NCBI GenBank assembly: GCA_030621945.1
Contig: JAUXGS010000010.1
Coordinates: 1-12,179, forward strand
Length of the DNA stretch: 12,179 nucleotides
DNA from: Methanosarcinales archaeon
GTDB taxonomy: Archaea > Halobacteriota > Syntropharchaeia > Alkanophagales > Methanospirareceae
Direction: 5' to 3'
Numbering within the stretch: position 1 is the stretch's first letter; the number at the start of each line of letters is the position of its first letter. Positions 6,629 through 12,179 of this stretch are shown piece after piece. The notes beneath the pieces were generated by a model. The model made no database searches, was not told the DNA's origin, and saw only the letters and a list, made by a program, of their open reading frames with translations. The position numbers and the translations under genes were made by a program.

Positions 6629-7150
6629 ATGAAGGTAGGAATAATAGCAGATACACATGATAATCTCTTAGCAATAAGTAAAGCGGTGGATATTTTTAAC
6701 GACGAAAGCATCGAACTACTGATTCACGCTGGCGATTTTGTAGCACCATTTACATCTCAGCCGTTTAAAGAGCTCAAAGCGCCGCTGGTAGGTGTATTTG
6801 GCAATAATGACGGAGATAAGCTGCTTTTAAAGGCGCTTTACAAAGAGAATGGGGTTGGAGAGCTATATGAAGATCCGTATGAATTTGAATTCGCCACGAA
6901 GAAGTTTGTTGTGACCCACAAACCCCTGATAGTGAAACCGTTGGCTGCGTCAGGTATGTATAATGTGGTGGTATATGGTCATACGCATAAAGCGGTGATC
7001 GAGCGGTATTCAAATAGAAATGATGGCGGAGCGGGGAGCGAAAAAACGGTGGTAATAAATCCCGGGGAGTGCTGTGGCTACATCACGGGGAGAAAAACGG
7101 TGGCGATACTCGATTTAGAGAAGGCAGAAGCGAAGCTGGTAGAGTTATAA
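6629..7150 (+). CDS. YfcE/MJ0936-type metallophosphodiesterase
   Basis: A small calcineurin-like phosphoesterase of 173 residues, full length for the YfcE/MJ0936 family of dinuclear-metal phosphodiesterases. Members cleave phosphodiesters such as model substrates and possibly cyclic nucleotides; the natural substrate is unknown. Metal ligands are all present: ADTHDN (D8, H10), HAGD (D36), FGNND (N59), THKP (H97) and YGHTH (H118, H120), followed by the family tail INPGECCG (143-150). The ATG is preceded by a purine-rich leader (GGGGGGGATGAGGAAG), which fits a ribosome binding site and supports this start. The gene is cytoplasmic, has no signal peptide and is monocistronic. The paired promoter with the DUF460 gene hints at co-regulation but not necessarily a shared pathway. 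A frame on the opposite strand over residues 50-128 is a shadow. Confidence 0.9.
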   Translation: MKVGIIADTHDNLLAISKAVDIFNDESIELLIHAGDFVAPFTSQPFKELKAPLVGVFGNNDGDKLLLKALYKENGVGELYEDPYEFEFATKKFVVTHKPLIVKPLAASGMYNVVVYGHTHKAVIERYSNRNDGGAGSEKTVVINPGECCGYITGRKTVAILDLEKAEAKLVEL

Positions 7151-7167
7151 CAACAACATTGTTGTTG
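7151..7167 (+). terminator. Perfect inverted repeat immediately after the phosphodiesterase stop
   Basis: CAACAACATTGTTGTTG begins on the base after the TAA. It is an 8-bp perfect inverted repeat around one base, or a 7-bp stem with a 3-base loop in RNA. It could be a terminator or transcript-end stabiliser for the phosphodiesterase, or a dimeric regulator site 26 bases upstream of the hdrC TATA box. There is no T run after it, which weakens the terminator reading. Confidence 0.45.
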
Positions 7168-7192
7168 CACATTGATGAAAAATCGCAATCCT

Positions 7193-7260
7193 TTTATAAG
7201 GGTGGTTTCAAATCAAGATTGCAGAAATAAGAAGTATTCATAAATAAAATAGATAAGGAG
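7193..7260 (+). promoter_or_regulatory. hdrCB promoter and ribosome binding site
   Basis: TTTATAAG (7193-7200) is a good archaeal TATA box, placing a start near 7223 and a leader of about 48 bases. AAGGAG (7255-7260) lies ten bases before the ATG. GCAATC (7185-7190) and GATTGC (7217-7222) are inverted copies flanking the TATA box and ending at the predicted start, a layout that could serve a repressor; this last point is speculative. Confidence 0.55.
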
Positions 7261-7270
7261 AAAAACTCAA

Positions 7271-7828
7271 ATGGGAACGTTAGTGGAGGAGATAATTGAG
7301 TGGGGAGGCGGAGTATTTGGCGAAGAGCACATGGAAACGCTACTGAGTTGCGTGCAATGCGGTAAGTGTACGGGAGGCTGTCCATCAGGAAGGAACACGG
7401 CGTTAAGGACGAGAAAGTTAATGCGGATGGCGCAAGAGGATATGCGCGAAGAGATTTTTAACGCTCCTGAACTGTGGTTCTGCTCGACCTGTTACACATG
7501 CTATGAGCGATGTCCAAAAGGTGTAAAAGTGACAGATATAATAAGGACAATAAGAAACATAGCAGCGAAGGAGGGACACATGTTAAAGGCTCATAAGATG
7601 ATTGGTGTTTATGTAGCAAAAACCGGTCATGCAGTGCCGATAGGCCCTGACCAGATGAAGCTAAGGGAGGCGGTGGGTCTCGAGTCGCAGCCTCCAACCT
7701 CGCAGAAATATAAAGAACAAGTGGAACAGGTACAAGAAATATTCAAGACGACAGGGTATGATGTGCTGATGGGTCTTGATTGGGATACGATGGCTTTAAA
7801 AGAAGAGGAAGGAGAGAAGAAGAAATGA
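7271..7828 (+). CDS. hdrC: Heterodisulfide reductase subunit C (HdrC)
   Basis: HdrC is the small iron-sulfur subunit that passes electrons from the flavin subunit HdrA to HdrB, which reduces the CoM-S-S-CoB heterodisulfide. Of 185 residues, the two ferredoxin-type [4Fe-4S] motifs are complete: C27, C30, C33 and C37 (CVQCGKCTGGCP), and C71, C74, C77 and C81 (CSTCYTCYERCP). Between and after them lies the helical body (RTRKLMRMAQED, VTDIIRTIRNIAAKEGH) and the HAVPIGPD stretch typical of the family. Length is normal. A strong AAGGAG ribosome binding site supports the start. The gene's stop overlaps the hdrB start (ATGA), so the two are translationally coupled. The last 15 residues are almost all charged, because they also encode the hdrB ribosome binding site. 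No hdrA follows, so the electron donor must be encoded elsewhere. Confidence 0.94.
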   Translation: MGTLVEEIIEWGGGVFGEEHMETLLSCVQCGKCTGGCPSGRNTALRTRKLMRMAQEDMREEIFNAPELWFCSTCYTCYERCPKGVKVTDIIRTIRNIAAKEGHMLKAHKMIGVYVAKTGHAVPIGPDQMKLREAVGLESQPPTSQKYKEQVEQVQEIFKTTGYDVLMGLDWDTMALKEEEGEKKK

Positions 7829-8715
7829 GTGAAGAAACGAAGGAGTATGCTTATTTCCTTGGTTGTATCACGCCGAACAGGTACCCGGGGATAGAGGCGG
7901 CGACGAAGAGGATATTTAAGGAGTTTGGAATAGAGACGAAGGAGATGGTGGGTGCTTCCTGTTGCCCAGCACCGGGTGTCTTCGGCTCTTTTGACATGCA
8001 TACGTGGCTTCCGATTGCAGCGCGGAATCTCGCTATCGCGGAGGAGATGGACCTTGAGATATATGTAACGTGTAATGGTTGTTACGGGTCACTTCAAGAA
8101 GCGGACCATTTACTCAGAGAGAACTCAAAATTAAGAGAGAAGACCAACGCGATCTTGGGTAAGTTCGGAAGAGAATTCAAGGGGACTACGAAGGTGCACC
8201 ATTCAATCGTAATTCTTCACGACGTTATCGGGTTAGACCGGCTGAAAGAGAGGGTGACGAAGCCGATGAAGGATGTGAACGTAGCGGTGCATTACGGCTG
8301 TCACTTCCTCAAGCCAAGTGAGGTGAGGGGACACGGTTCTTCTGAGACCCCTTATATCTTAGAAGATCTTGTGAAGGTAACTGGTGCGAAGGACGTGGAT
8401 TATAAAGACAAATTGATGTGCTGCGGCGCTGGTGGTGGAAACCGAACTGCTGATGCGGTTCAATCTCTGGAATGGACGCGTCAGAAGCTGGTGGGTGCGA
8501 TAGAAGCGGGATGTGATTGCATGATTCACCCCTGTGCGTTCTGCCATTTGCAGCTTGACCGAGGGCAAGCGGAGATGGAACAGGCTTACGGCATATTCTT
8601 CGATTTCCCCATCCTTTTCGCCACGCAATTTCTCGGTCTCGCAATGGGAATGAGTGAAAAAGAAGTGGGATTGGACGCACAAACAACGAAAATGCCCGAG
8701 AAGCTGCTAAAATAA
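7825..8715 (+). CDS. hdrB: Heterodisulfide reductase subunit B (HdrB)
   Basis: HdrB is the catalytic subunit that reduces the CoM-CoB heterodisulfide at two noncubane [4Fe-4S] clusters. The 296 residues contain both CCG motifs with canonical spacing. The first is C14, C46-C47, C83, C86 (C-X31-CC-X35-CXXC). The second is C159, C199-C200, C237, C240 (C-X39-CC-X36-CXXC). No cysteine is missing, so an active enzyme is expected. Surrounding family blocks include YFLGCITPNRYPGIE, CCPAPGVF, HYGCHFLKP and CCGAGGGNR. The frame is open 15 codons further upstream, within hdrC. The ATG at 7825 was chosen because it overlaps the hdrC TGA, follows AAGGAGAG (7809-7816) and gives the usual N-terminus. The pair is the whole operon and ends at a T-rich terminator. 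In an archaeon with Mch this fits methanogenesis or its reversal, although HdrBC-like pairs also act with other electron carriers. Confidence 0.94.
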   Translation: MSEETKEYAYFLGCITPNRYPGIEAATKRIFKEFGIETKEMVGASCCPAPGVFGSFDMHTWLPIAARNLAIAEEMDLEIYVTCNGCYGSLQEADHLLRENSKLREKTNAILGKFGREFKGTTKVHHSIVILHDVIGLDRLKERVTKPMKDVNVAVHYGCHFLKPSEVRGHGSSETPYILEDLVKVTGAKDVDYKDKLMCCGAGGGNRTADAVQSLEWTRQKLVGAIEAGCDCMIHPCAFCHLQLDRGQAEMEQAYGIFFDFPILFATQFLGLAMGMSEKEVGLDAQTTKMPEKLLK

Positions 8716-8766
8716 AAGAGAAAAAATTAAATTTTTTTTCTTCTCTTTCTTTTTATTTTTTTAGTT
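8716..8766 (+). terminator. T-rich terminator after hdrB
   Basis: AAGAGAAAAAATT (8716-8728) is followed by a long T/C tract (8732-8761) with AATTTTTTTTCTTCTCTT, which can fold into an imperfect A-T-rich stem and ends in an extended T run. It starts on the base after the hdrB stop and lies between convergent genes. It probably ends hdrCB transcription. Confidence 0.7.
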
Positions 8767-8790
8767 AGTTGAGTTACAGACTAAATAAAC

Positions 8791-9015
8791 CTACCAGAGT
8801 TTTGTAGGTTGCGATAGTACGGCCGTAAACTCCCCTTTTTTCTGCCGCACGGAGCGCAAATCCTTCTCCTTCTCTGTTATCTTATCTATTATTTCCGTCT
8901 TCTGTCCCTCTTCCGATGTCACCTTGAGTTTGCCCACTAAATCGCCTATTTCCTTTATCAGTCCCACAATCTCATCATCCTTTCCTTTTATTACCTCATC
9001 CGATATTACACCCAT
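8791..9015 (-). CDS. 74-residue charged coiled-coil-like protein, unknown function
   Basis: I do not recognise this short protein. Residues 8-60 have spaced Ile/Leu/Val within a Lys/Glu-rich background (DEIVGLIKEIGDLVGKLK, KTEIIDKITEKEKDLRSV), which suggests two helices of a small coiled coil or helical hairpin; the tail ends in KLW. There is no membrane segment, cysteine or metal motif. The start is well supported: AGAGGTGAT (9021-9029 on the minus strand) is almost a perfect match to the archaeal anti-Shine-Dalgarno and lies four bases before this ATG. An in-frame GTG at 9022-9024 falls inside that ribosome binding site and was rejected as the start. A TATA box (9072-9082) within the 93-base gap after rpsJ could drive it separately, so it may be a highly translated small protein. 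It ends with TAG. Confidence 0.72.
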   Translation of the reverse strand: MGVISDEVIKGKDDEIVGLIKEIGDLVGKLKVTSEEGQKTEIIDKITEKEKDLRSVRQKKGEFTAVLSQPTKLW

Positions 9016-9071
9016 TCTTATCACCTCTGTTTTAGTATATATGCTACGTTGGTATAGGATACCTACCAGCG

Positions 9072-9082
9072 GATATTTATAG
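9072..9082 (-). promoter_or_regulatory. TATA box for the 74-residue gene
   Basis: The minus strand reads CTATAAATATC here, giving a start near 9050 and a leader of about 35 bases that includes the AGAGGTGAT ribosome binding site. A second AT-rich stretch (ATATATAC, near 9036-9044) is too close to the ATG for a transcript that retains that site. Confidence 0.5.
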
Positions 9083-9108
9083 TTTTCTATTTTTACCCGC
9101 TGTTATCC

Positions 9109-9420
9109 TTACCCCTTCAACACAATTTCGATGTGCACGTCCTTGGGAATCGGTATGCGCATCAGTTGTCGCAGTGCTCGTTCATCCGCTTCCAGGTCTA
9201 TCAACCGCTTGTGTATGCGCATTTCCCAATGGTCCCAGGTAGGAGAGCCTTCGCCATCAGGGCTCTTCCTGCATGGAACGAGAAGCTTCTTTGTCGGGAG
9301 AGGTATGGGTCCGGACATTCTGACACCAGTAGTCTCAACTATCCTCTTCACCTGTTGGCAGATTTCATCCAATTTTTTGTGATCCACGCTCGAAAGCTTT
9401 ATCCGTGCTTTTTGGTTCAT
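9109..9420 (-). CDS. rpsJ: Small-subunit ribosomal protein uS10, archaeal type
   Basis: S10 is a 30S head protein. The 103 residues cover the full archaeal protein: [14 protein letters not shown] at 4-17, [16 protein letters not shown] at 31-46, RKSPDGEG at 51-58, [12 protein letters not shown] at 65-76 and the C-terminal [15 protein letters not shown]. All blocks are the standard ribosomal ones with no gaps. A purine-rich GGGAAGGGA directly before the ATG acts as ribosome binding site. The gene lies 60 bases downstream of EF-1 alpha on the same strand, the usual archaeal tuf-rpsJ order, and is probably co-transcribed with it. Frames on the plus strand over this gene are shadows. Confidence 0.97.
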   Translation of the reverse strand: MNQKARIKLSSVDHKKLDEICQQVKRIVETTGVRMSGPIPLPTKKLLVPCRKSPDGEGSPTWDHWEMRIHKRLIDLEADERALRQLMRIPIPKDVHIEIVLKG

Positions 9421-9480
9421 TCCCTTCCCTTTCCCTCTTTGTTTGCTTGCTTATCTCGTATTAGTTCGAGTTACTTTGTT

Positions 9481-10746
9481 TTATTTCTCCTTTATGTCAA
9501 TTACCATGCCCGCGGCAACGGTCTGCCCCATGTCCCGGATTGCAAATCTTCCGAGATGAGGTATTTCCTTCACACGCTCGATAACTAATGGTCTTGTCGG
9601 TTTTATCTTCACTATAGCGGCATCACCGGTTTTTATGAAGTCTGGGTTTTCTTCTTTGACTGCACCGGTCTTTGGGTCTAATTTCTTAGAAATCTCCAGT
9701 ATCGTGCACGCGATTTGAGCGGTATGACAATGGAAAACAGGGGTGTATCCAATAGTAATTGCACTCGGATGCTGGAGAACAATGAGCTGCGCGGTAAACT
9801 CGTCGGCAATCGTTGGGGGGTTATCTACATGCCCACAAACATCGCCTCTCCGTATATCCGTCCTACCGACCCCTCTAACGTTCCATCCGATATTATCGCC
9901 GGGAATTGCTTCTGCAATCTCTTCATGGTGCATCTCGATTGATTTTACCTCTCCCACTATAGCAGGAGGGTTAAAAATCACCTTGTCGCCTTTCTTCATC
10001 GTTCCGGTCTCCACTCTGCCCACGGGAACCGTCCCAGCGCCGGTTATGGTATACACATCCTGTACCGGCAATCTAAGCGGAAGCTTAATTGGTTTCTCTG
10101 GCACTTTCATGAGGTCCAGTGCTGCCAAAAGGGTAGGTCCGTCAAACCATTTCATCTTCTCGCTGGGCTTCGTTATATTCTCGCCCTCAAACGCAGAAAC
10201 GGCAACAAACACGAGAGCTTCTCCTTTATAGCCCACAGAGCCAAGGAGCTCTAAAAGCGCCTTCTTCAGCTCTTCGTAGCTCTTCTGATCGTAATTCACC
10301 CTGTCCATTTTATTTATGGCGATAATGAGCTGCGTTACTCCCAATGTTCTCGCTAAGAATACATGCTCCTTGGTCTGTGCCATTATCCCATCTTTGGCAT
10401 CCACCACTAACACCGCTGCATCAGCCTGTGATGTTCCGGTGATCATGTTTTTTACGAAATCTCGGTGACCTGGACAATCCACGATCGTATAATAATACTT
10501 GTTAGTATCAAATCTCTGATGAGCGACGTCTATAGTAATGCCCCGCTCTCTTTCATCTTTCAAGCTATCCATCACCCAGGCAAACTCGAACGAGCCTTTT
10601 CCCATCTCTTCTGCCTGTTTCCTATACTCATCGATTACATGTGGGTCTATCGCCCCCGCATCCATCAGCAGCCGTCCCAACAGCGTTGACTTTCCATGGT
10701 CTATGTGGCCTATCATAGCCAAATTCATGTGTTCTTTCTCTGCCAT
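9481..10746 (-). CDS. tuf: Translation elongation factor EF-1 alpha (aEF1A)
   Basis: The GTPase that delivers aminoacyl-tRNA to the ribosomal A site. At 421 residues it is full length. G motifs are intact: GHIDHGKST (13-21), the switch I threonine in RGITIDVAH (68-76), DCPGH (90-94), NKMD (145-148) and SAF (184-186). Domain 2 (about 225-320) contains [19 protein letters not shown], and domain 3 contains [22 protein letters not shown] and the C-terminal [17 protein letters not shown]. The start is supported by AGGAGG (10757-10762 on the minus strand), ten bases upstream. The leader is about 50 bases and AT-rich, with TAAGATATAAG (10816-10826) as the probable TATA box. The gene leads the operon with rpsJ; rpsL, rpsG and fusA, which often precede it in archaea, are not adjacent. 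Long open frames on the plus strand over this gene come from its codon bias and are not genes. Confidence 0.97.
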   Translation of the reverse strand: MAEKEHMNLAMIGHIDHGKSTLLGRLLMDAGAIDPHVIDEYRKQAEEMGKGSFEFAWVMDSLKDERERGITIDVAHQRFDTNKYYYTIVDCPGHRDFVKNMITGTSQADAAVLVVDAKDGIMAQTKEHVFLARTLGVTQLIIAINKMDRVNYDQKSYEELKKALLELLGSVGYKGEALVFVAVSAFEGENITKPSEKMKWFDGPTLLAALDLMKVPEKPIKLPLRLPVQDVYTITGAGTVPVGRVETGTMKKGDKVIFNPPAIVGEVKSIEMHHEEIAEAIPGDNIGWNVRGVGRTDIRRGDVCGHVDNPPTIADEFTAQLIVLQHPSAITIGYTPVFHCHTAQIACTILEISKKLDPKTGAVKEENPDFIKTGDAAIVKIKPTRPLVIERVKEIPHLGRFAIRDMGQTVAAGMVIDIKEK

Positions 10747-10756
10747 CTTTCATATT

Positions 10757-10826
10757 CCTCCTATTATTTTTCTTCTAACCGTCTATACAACTTACGAATC
10801 TATATTACTTTATTGACTTATATCTT
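10757..10826 (-). promoter_or_regulatory. EF-1 alpha promoter and ribosome binding site
   Basis: TAAGATATAAG (10816-10826, minus strand) predicts a start near 10795. AGGAGG (10757-10762) precedes the ATG by ten bases. A second AT-rich candidate, TTAAATAAATA (10841-10851), lies upstream and could be a second promoter or an upstream element. Confidence 0.55.
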
Positions 10827-10893
10827 ATTTATTTCTATTGTATTTATTTAACCCCTCACTAACCCCACCCATATGCTATAATCGTTTCCAGCT

Positions 10894-11106
10894 CCGCATA
10901 ATATTCGGTGTTAAGCGGTTGCGCACCGTAGTTCCGCACGCCGACGGTGGTTGCTGCGGTGAGAAGTGGGTTTTAAGAGAGCACCACTCGTTGCCAATGT
11001 GTGCAACGTCTCAAGAGAGACAGTAAAGAAGTGTTGCAAAAAGTGTCGAGATGAATTGGGAAAAAAATTAACTGAGCCCCAACTTTTTTATATTGAGATC
11101 ATATAA
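10894..11106 (+). other. GC-rich structured intergenic patch with short ORF remnants
   Basis: Most of the 372-base gap between EF-1 alpha and the pilin-like genes is AT-rich, but about 10894-11021 is clearly richer in G+C and packed with short perfect inverted repeats. CACCGT/ACGGTG pairs 10924-10929 with 10944-10949. CCGCA/TGCGG (10934-10938, 10955-10959) is an alternative to it. AGTGG/CCACT pairs 10965-10969 with 10984-10988, GTTGC/GCAAC pairs 10990-10994 with 11003-11007, and GTCTC/GAGAC pairs 11008-11012 with 11017-11021. One plus-strand frame (GTG 10966 to TAA 11104, 46 residues, with GGTGA just upstream) contains a helix-turn-helix-like NVSRETVKKCCKKC. It may be a small RNA, a tiny HTH protein or the remains of a gene. 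No tRNA, rRNA or known RNA family signature was found. Confidence 0.35.
11086..11094 (+). promoter_or_regulatory. TATA box for the pilin-like operon
   Basis: TTTTATATT is centred about 29 bases before the ATG at 11119, so the transcript should begin at or within a few bases of the start codon. No Shine-Dalgarno sequence precedes the ATG, which agrees with a leaderless mRNA. Confidence 0.55.
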
Positions 11107-11118
11107 TTATTAGTTATC

Positions 11119-11757
11119 ATGGACGACGGGCAGGTAAGTATGGACTTTCTCATGGCAATCACTATTTTCGCTCTTGGACTCGTGCTCCTCATCTCACAGG
11201 TGCCCATGCTATTCGCACCGCTTCAGACCGTTTCAACGGACATACAGCCAGTTGCATACCGGACGAGCATGATACTGGTTGAGGACGGCGGGATATATAA
11301 TGAGAGTGGAAATTTAATCTCTGACTGGGAAAAACACACAACTGATCCTGACAACATTTCGAGGATAGGGCTTGCGATGTCTACGAGGGAACTAGGATGG
11401 CCTTCTTCCTCCGAAGATATTGTTCCGAACAATCTTTCAAGACAGAAGATAAAAGCATTTAATAATATGAGCACTGTAAATATAACTGGAAAACTCGGTT
11501 TGAGCGTAACTTACAATGGAAATCCTATTAATTATAGCTACAATATTTCGCTAAAAGCGTTCAATGAAAGCCTCATTTGGAATTCCACAAGCAGTAAGGC
11601 TGTGTTGCGGATAGGCGACTCAATTCCTACAAGTGGCAGCGTTACCGTGGAGAAAATAGAAAGGATAGTTGCAATTGATAACACTACAGGTCTCAAGGGA
11701 AATCGCACAATAGCAGGACACGAGTGTGCGAAACTCGTTGTCTGTATATGGCGATGA
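11119..11757 (+). CDS. Pilin-like secreted protein with class III signal peptide (DUF7287-like), heavily N-glycosylated
   Basis: The N-terminus is a short charged leader ending in Gly4, then QVSMDF (5-10), then a hydrophobic helix to about residue 33. This is the class III (type IV prepilin) pattern Q-X-S-X-E/D, cleaved before Q5 by an archaeal prepilin peptidase, with Asp in place of the usual Glu at +5. The start of the mature protein resembles haloarchaeal DUF7287 proteins (GQTTLDF type), from memory. Residues 35-212 are extracellular by inference and contain eleven N-X-S/T sequons (N61, 79, 105, 116, 121, 138, 142, 149, 155, 188, 195), with beta-rich segments between them. Two Cys lie near the C-terminus (203, 209). 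It is followed 19 bases later by a second prepilin-like gene, so the two probably form one operon and assemble together as a surface filament or secretion pseudopilus. The precise structure formed is unknown. Confidence 0.72.
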   Translation: MDDGQVSMDFLMAITIFALGLVLLISQVPMLFAPLQTVSTDIQPVAYRTSMILVEDGGIYNESGNLISDWEKHTTDPDNISRIGLAMSTRELGWPSSSEDIVPNNLSRQKIKAFNNMSTVNITGKLGLSVTYNGNPINYSYNISLKAFNESLIWNSTSSKAVLRIGDSIPTSGSVTVEKIERIVAIDNTTGLKGNRTIAGHECAKLVVCIWR

Positions 11758-11776
11758 GGATAAAGGGAGATAAGAA

Positions 11777-12179
11777 ATGAACAAAAAAGGGCAGATGCAT
11801 ACGATAGAAGCAATACTTGCATTAATGATAATTATAGGAATAATAGCCTTCGCCGCTCGGTCTGCACCACAGGAAACGCAGATAGAAAGCAGTATGGACA
11901 CACAGCTCATGCTTTACGGAGAAGATTTCCTCAGTATTCTCGATATGGAGCGAAGCGACCACACGAGTTGGCTTTACGATCAGGTTAACTGGACTGTAAA
12001 CGGGAGCGACTGGAACGGTGCCGCAAACATCACAAGAGAGTGGCAAAACACAACACTCAATGGTAGCGGTATCTTCTGCAAGGTTGAAATCGTGAATTTA
12101 ACAGATGGGCAACTTAAGGTTGTGAATGACACTTGCGGTGTGAATAGCACTTATGGAGAGCCACCGCAGAACGCAGTTA
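11777..12179 (+). CDS. Second pilin-like protein with class III signal peptide (DUF7288-like), 3' end outside the window
   Basis: The frame stays open from ATG 11777 to the window edge (134 codons plus one base). AAGGGAGAT (11763-11771) lies upstream as a ribosome binding site. The leader MNKKG is followed by QMHTIEAIL (6-14) and a hydrophobic helix to about residue 27, the prepilin pattern, with cleavage expected before Q6. QMHTIEA closely resembles the QAHTLEA start I recall for haloarchaeal DUF7288 proteins, which there neighbour DUF7287. The region after the helix has eight N-X-S/T sequons (N71, 75, 84, 91, 95, 107, 117, 123) and two Cys (101, 120) that could form a disulfide outside the cell. 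It follows the first pilin-like gene by 19 bases, consistent with an operon. The incomplete end prevents judging its length. Further pilin-like genes or a secretion ATPase may lie beyond the window. Confidence 0.72.
   Translation, partial: MNKKGQMHTIEAILALMIIIGIIAFAARSAPQETQIESSMDTQLMLYGEDFLSILDMERSDHTSWLYDQVNWTVNGSDWNGAANITREWQNTTLNGSGIFCKVEIVNLTDGQLKVVNDTCGVNSTYGEPPQNAV

Noticed and set aside
7780..7824. Earlier ATG for hdrB within hdrC
   Set aside because: It would add a basic, non-conserved N-terminus overlapping hdrC by 49 bases; the ATGA overlap start at 7825 has a ribosome binding site and the family N-terminus.
9133..9588. 151-codon plus-strand frame across rpsJ and the end of EF-1 alpha
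   Set aside because: It crosses two certain minus-strand genes and their spacer, with no protein-family resemblance.
9743..10231. 162-codon open frame on the plus strand inside EF-1 alpha
   Set aside because: It is antisense to highly conserved EF-1 alpha codons, has no recognisable domain or ribosome binding site, and reflects codon bias.
10913..11021. Possible tRNA in the GC-rich patch
   Set aside because: No T-loop GGTTCRA box, no seven-base acceptor stem and no cloverleaf could be assembled by eye.
10838..11026. 62-codon plus-strand frame in the EF-1 alpha/pilin gap
   Set aside because: No ribosome binding site or TATA box at the right distance, low-complexity start within the EF-1 alpha promoter region, and no recognised motif. 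The GC-rich patch is better described as structured DNA/RNA.
1..12179. CRISPR arrays, insertion sequences, rRNA genes
   Set aside because: No direct-repeat arrays, transposase genes, terminal inverted repeats or rRNA stretches were seen on either strand.

Overview
The window reads as a chromosomal segment of a methane- or alkane-metabolising archaeon of the euryarchaeal/Halobacteriota type. Direct support: archaeal-type ribosomal protein S10 and EF-1 alpha, a methenyl-tetrahydromethanopterin cyclohydrolase (Mch), a heterodisulfide reductase HdrC-HdrB pair, an archaeosine-transglycosylase-type PUA module, a DUF460 protein, and archaeal TATA boxes about 26 bases upstream of probable transcription starts. 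An ANME-1/Syntrophoarchaeum-like or methanogen source would fit, but the window alone cannot settle this, and no methyl-coenzyme M reductase is present.

Layout. 1-419: C-terminal module of an archaeosine transglycosylase-like protein. 558-920: small charged orphan protein. 1103-3067 (minus): bacterial-type dephospho-CoA kinase downstream of an M20 metallopeptidase. 3176-3859 (plus): purine-type phosphoribosyltransferase with an extra C-terminal domain, divergent from the peptidase. 3974-4936 (minus): mch. 4937-5294: 358 bases with no confident gene but with a TATA box, two good hairpins and a short open frame interrupted by TAG. 5295-6536 (minus): DUF460 RuvC-like protein, divergent from a YfcE-type phosphodiesterase (6629-7150, plus) around one shared TATA-like element. 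7271-8715 (plus): hdrC-hdrB operon with ATGA overlap, closed by a T-rich terminator. 8791-10746 (minus): EF-1 alpha, S10 and a 74-residue orphan. 10747-11118: 372 bases containing a GC-rich, hairpin-rich patch. 11119-12179 (plus): two pilin-like proteins with class III signal peptides and very dense N-glycosylation sequons; the second runs off the window.

How the genes work together. Mch belongs to the C1 branch (methenyl to formyl-H4MPT or the reverse). HdrB/HdrC is the soluble heterodisulfide-reducing module that in methanogens works with HdrA, which is not here. EF-1 alpha and S10 are translation genes, although the rest of the classical str operon is missing next to them. The final pair probably forms part of a secreted or pilus-like surface assembly. 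Most of the window is housekeeping; the least explained parts are the two structured intergenic regions, the three orphan or short proteins, the bacterial-type CoaE and the glycosylated pilin-like pair.
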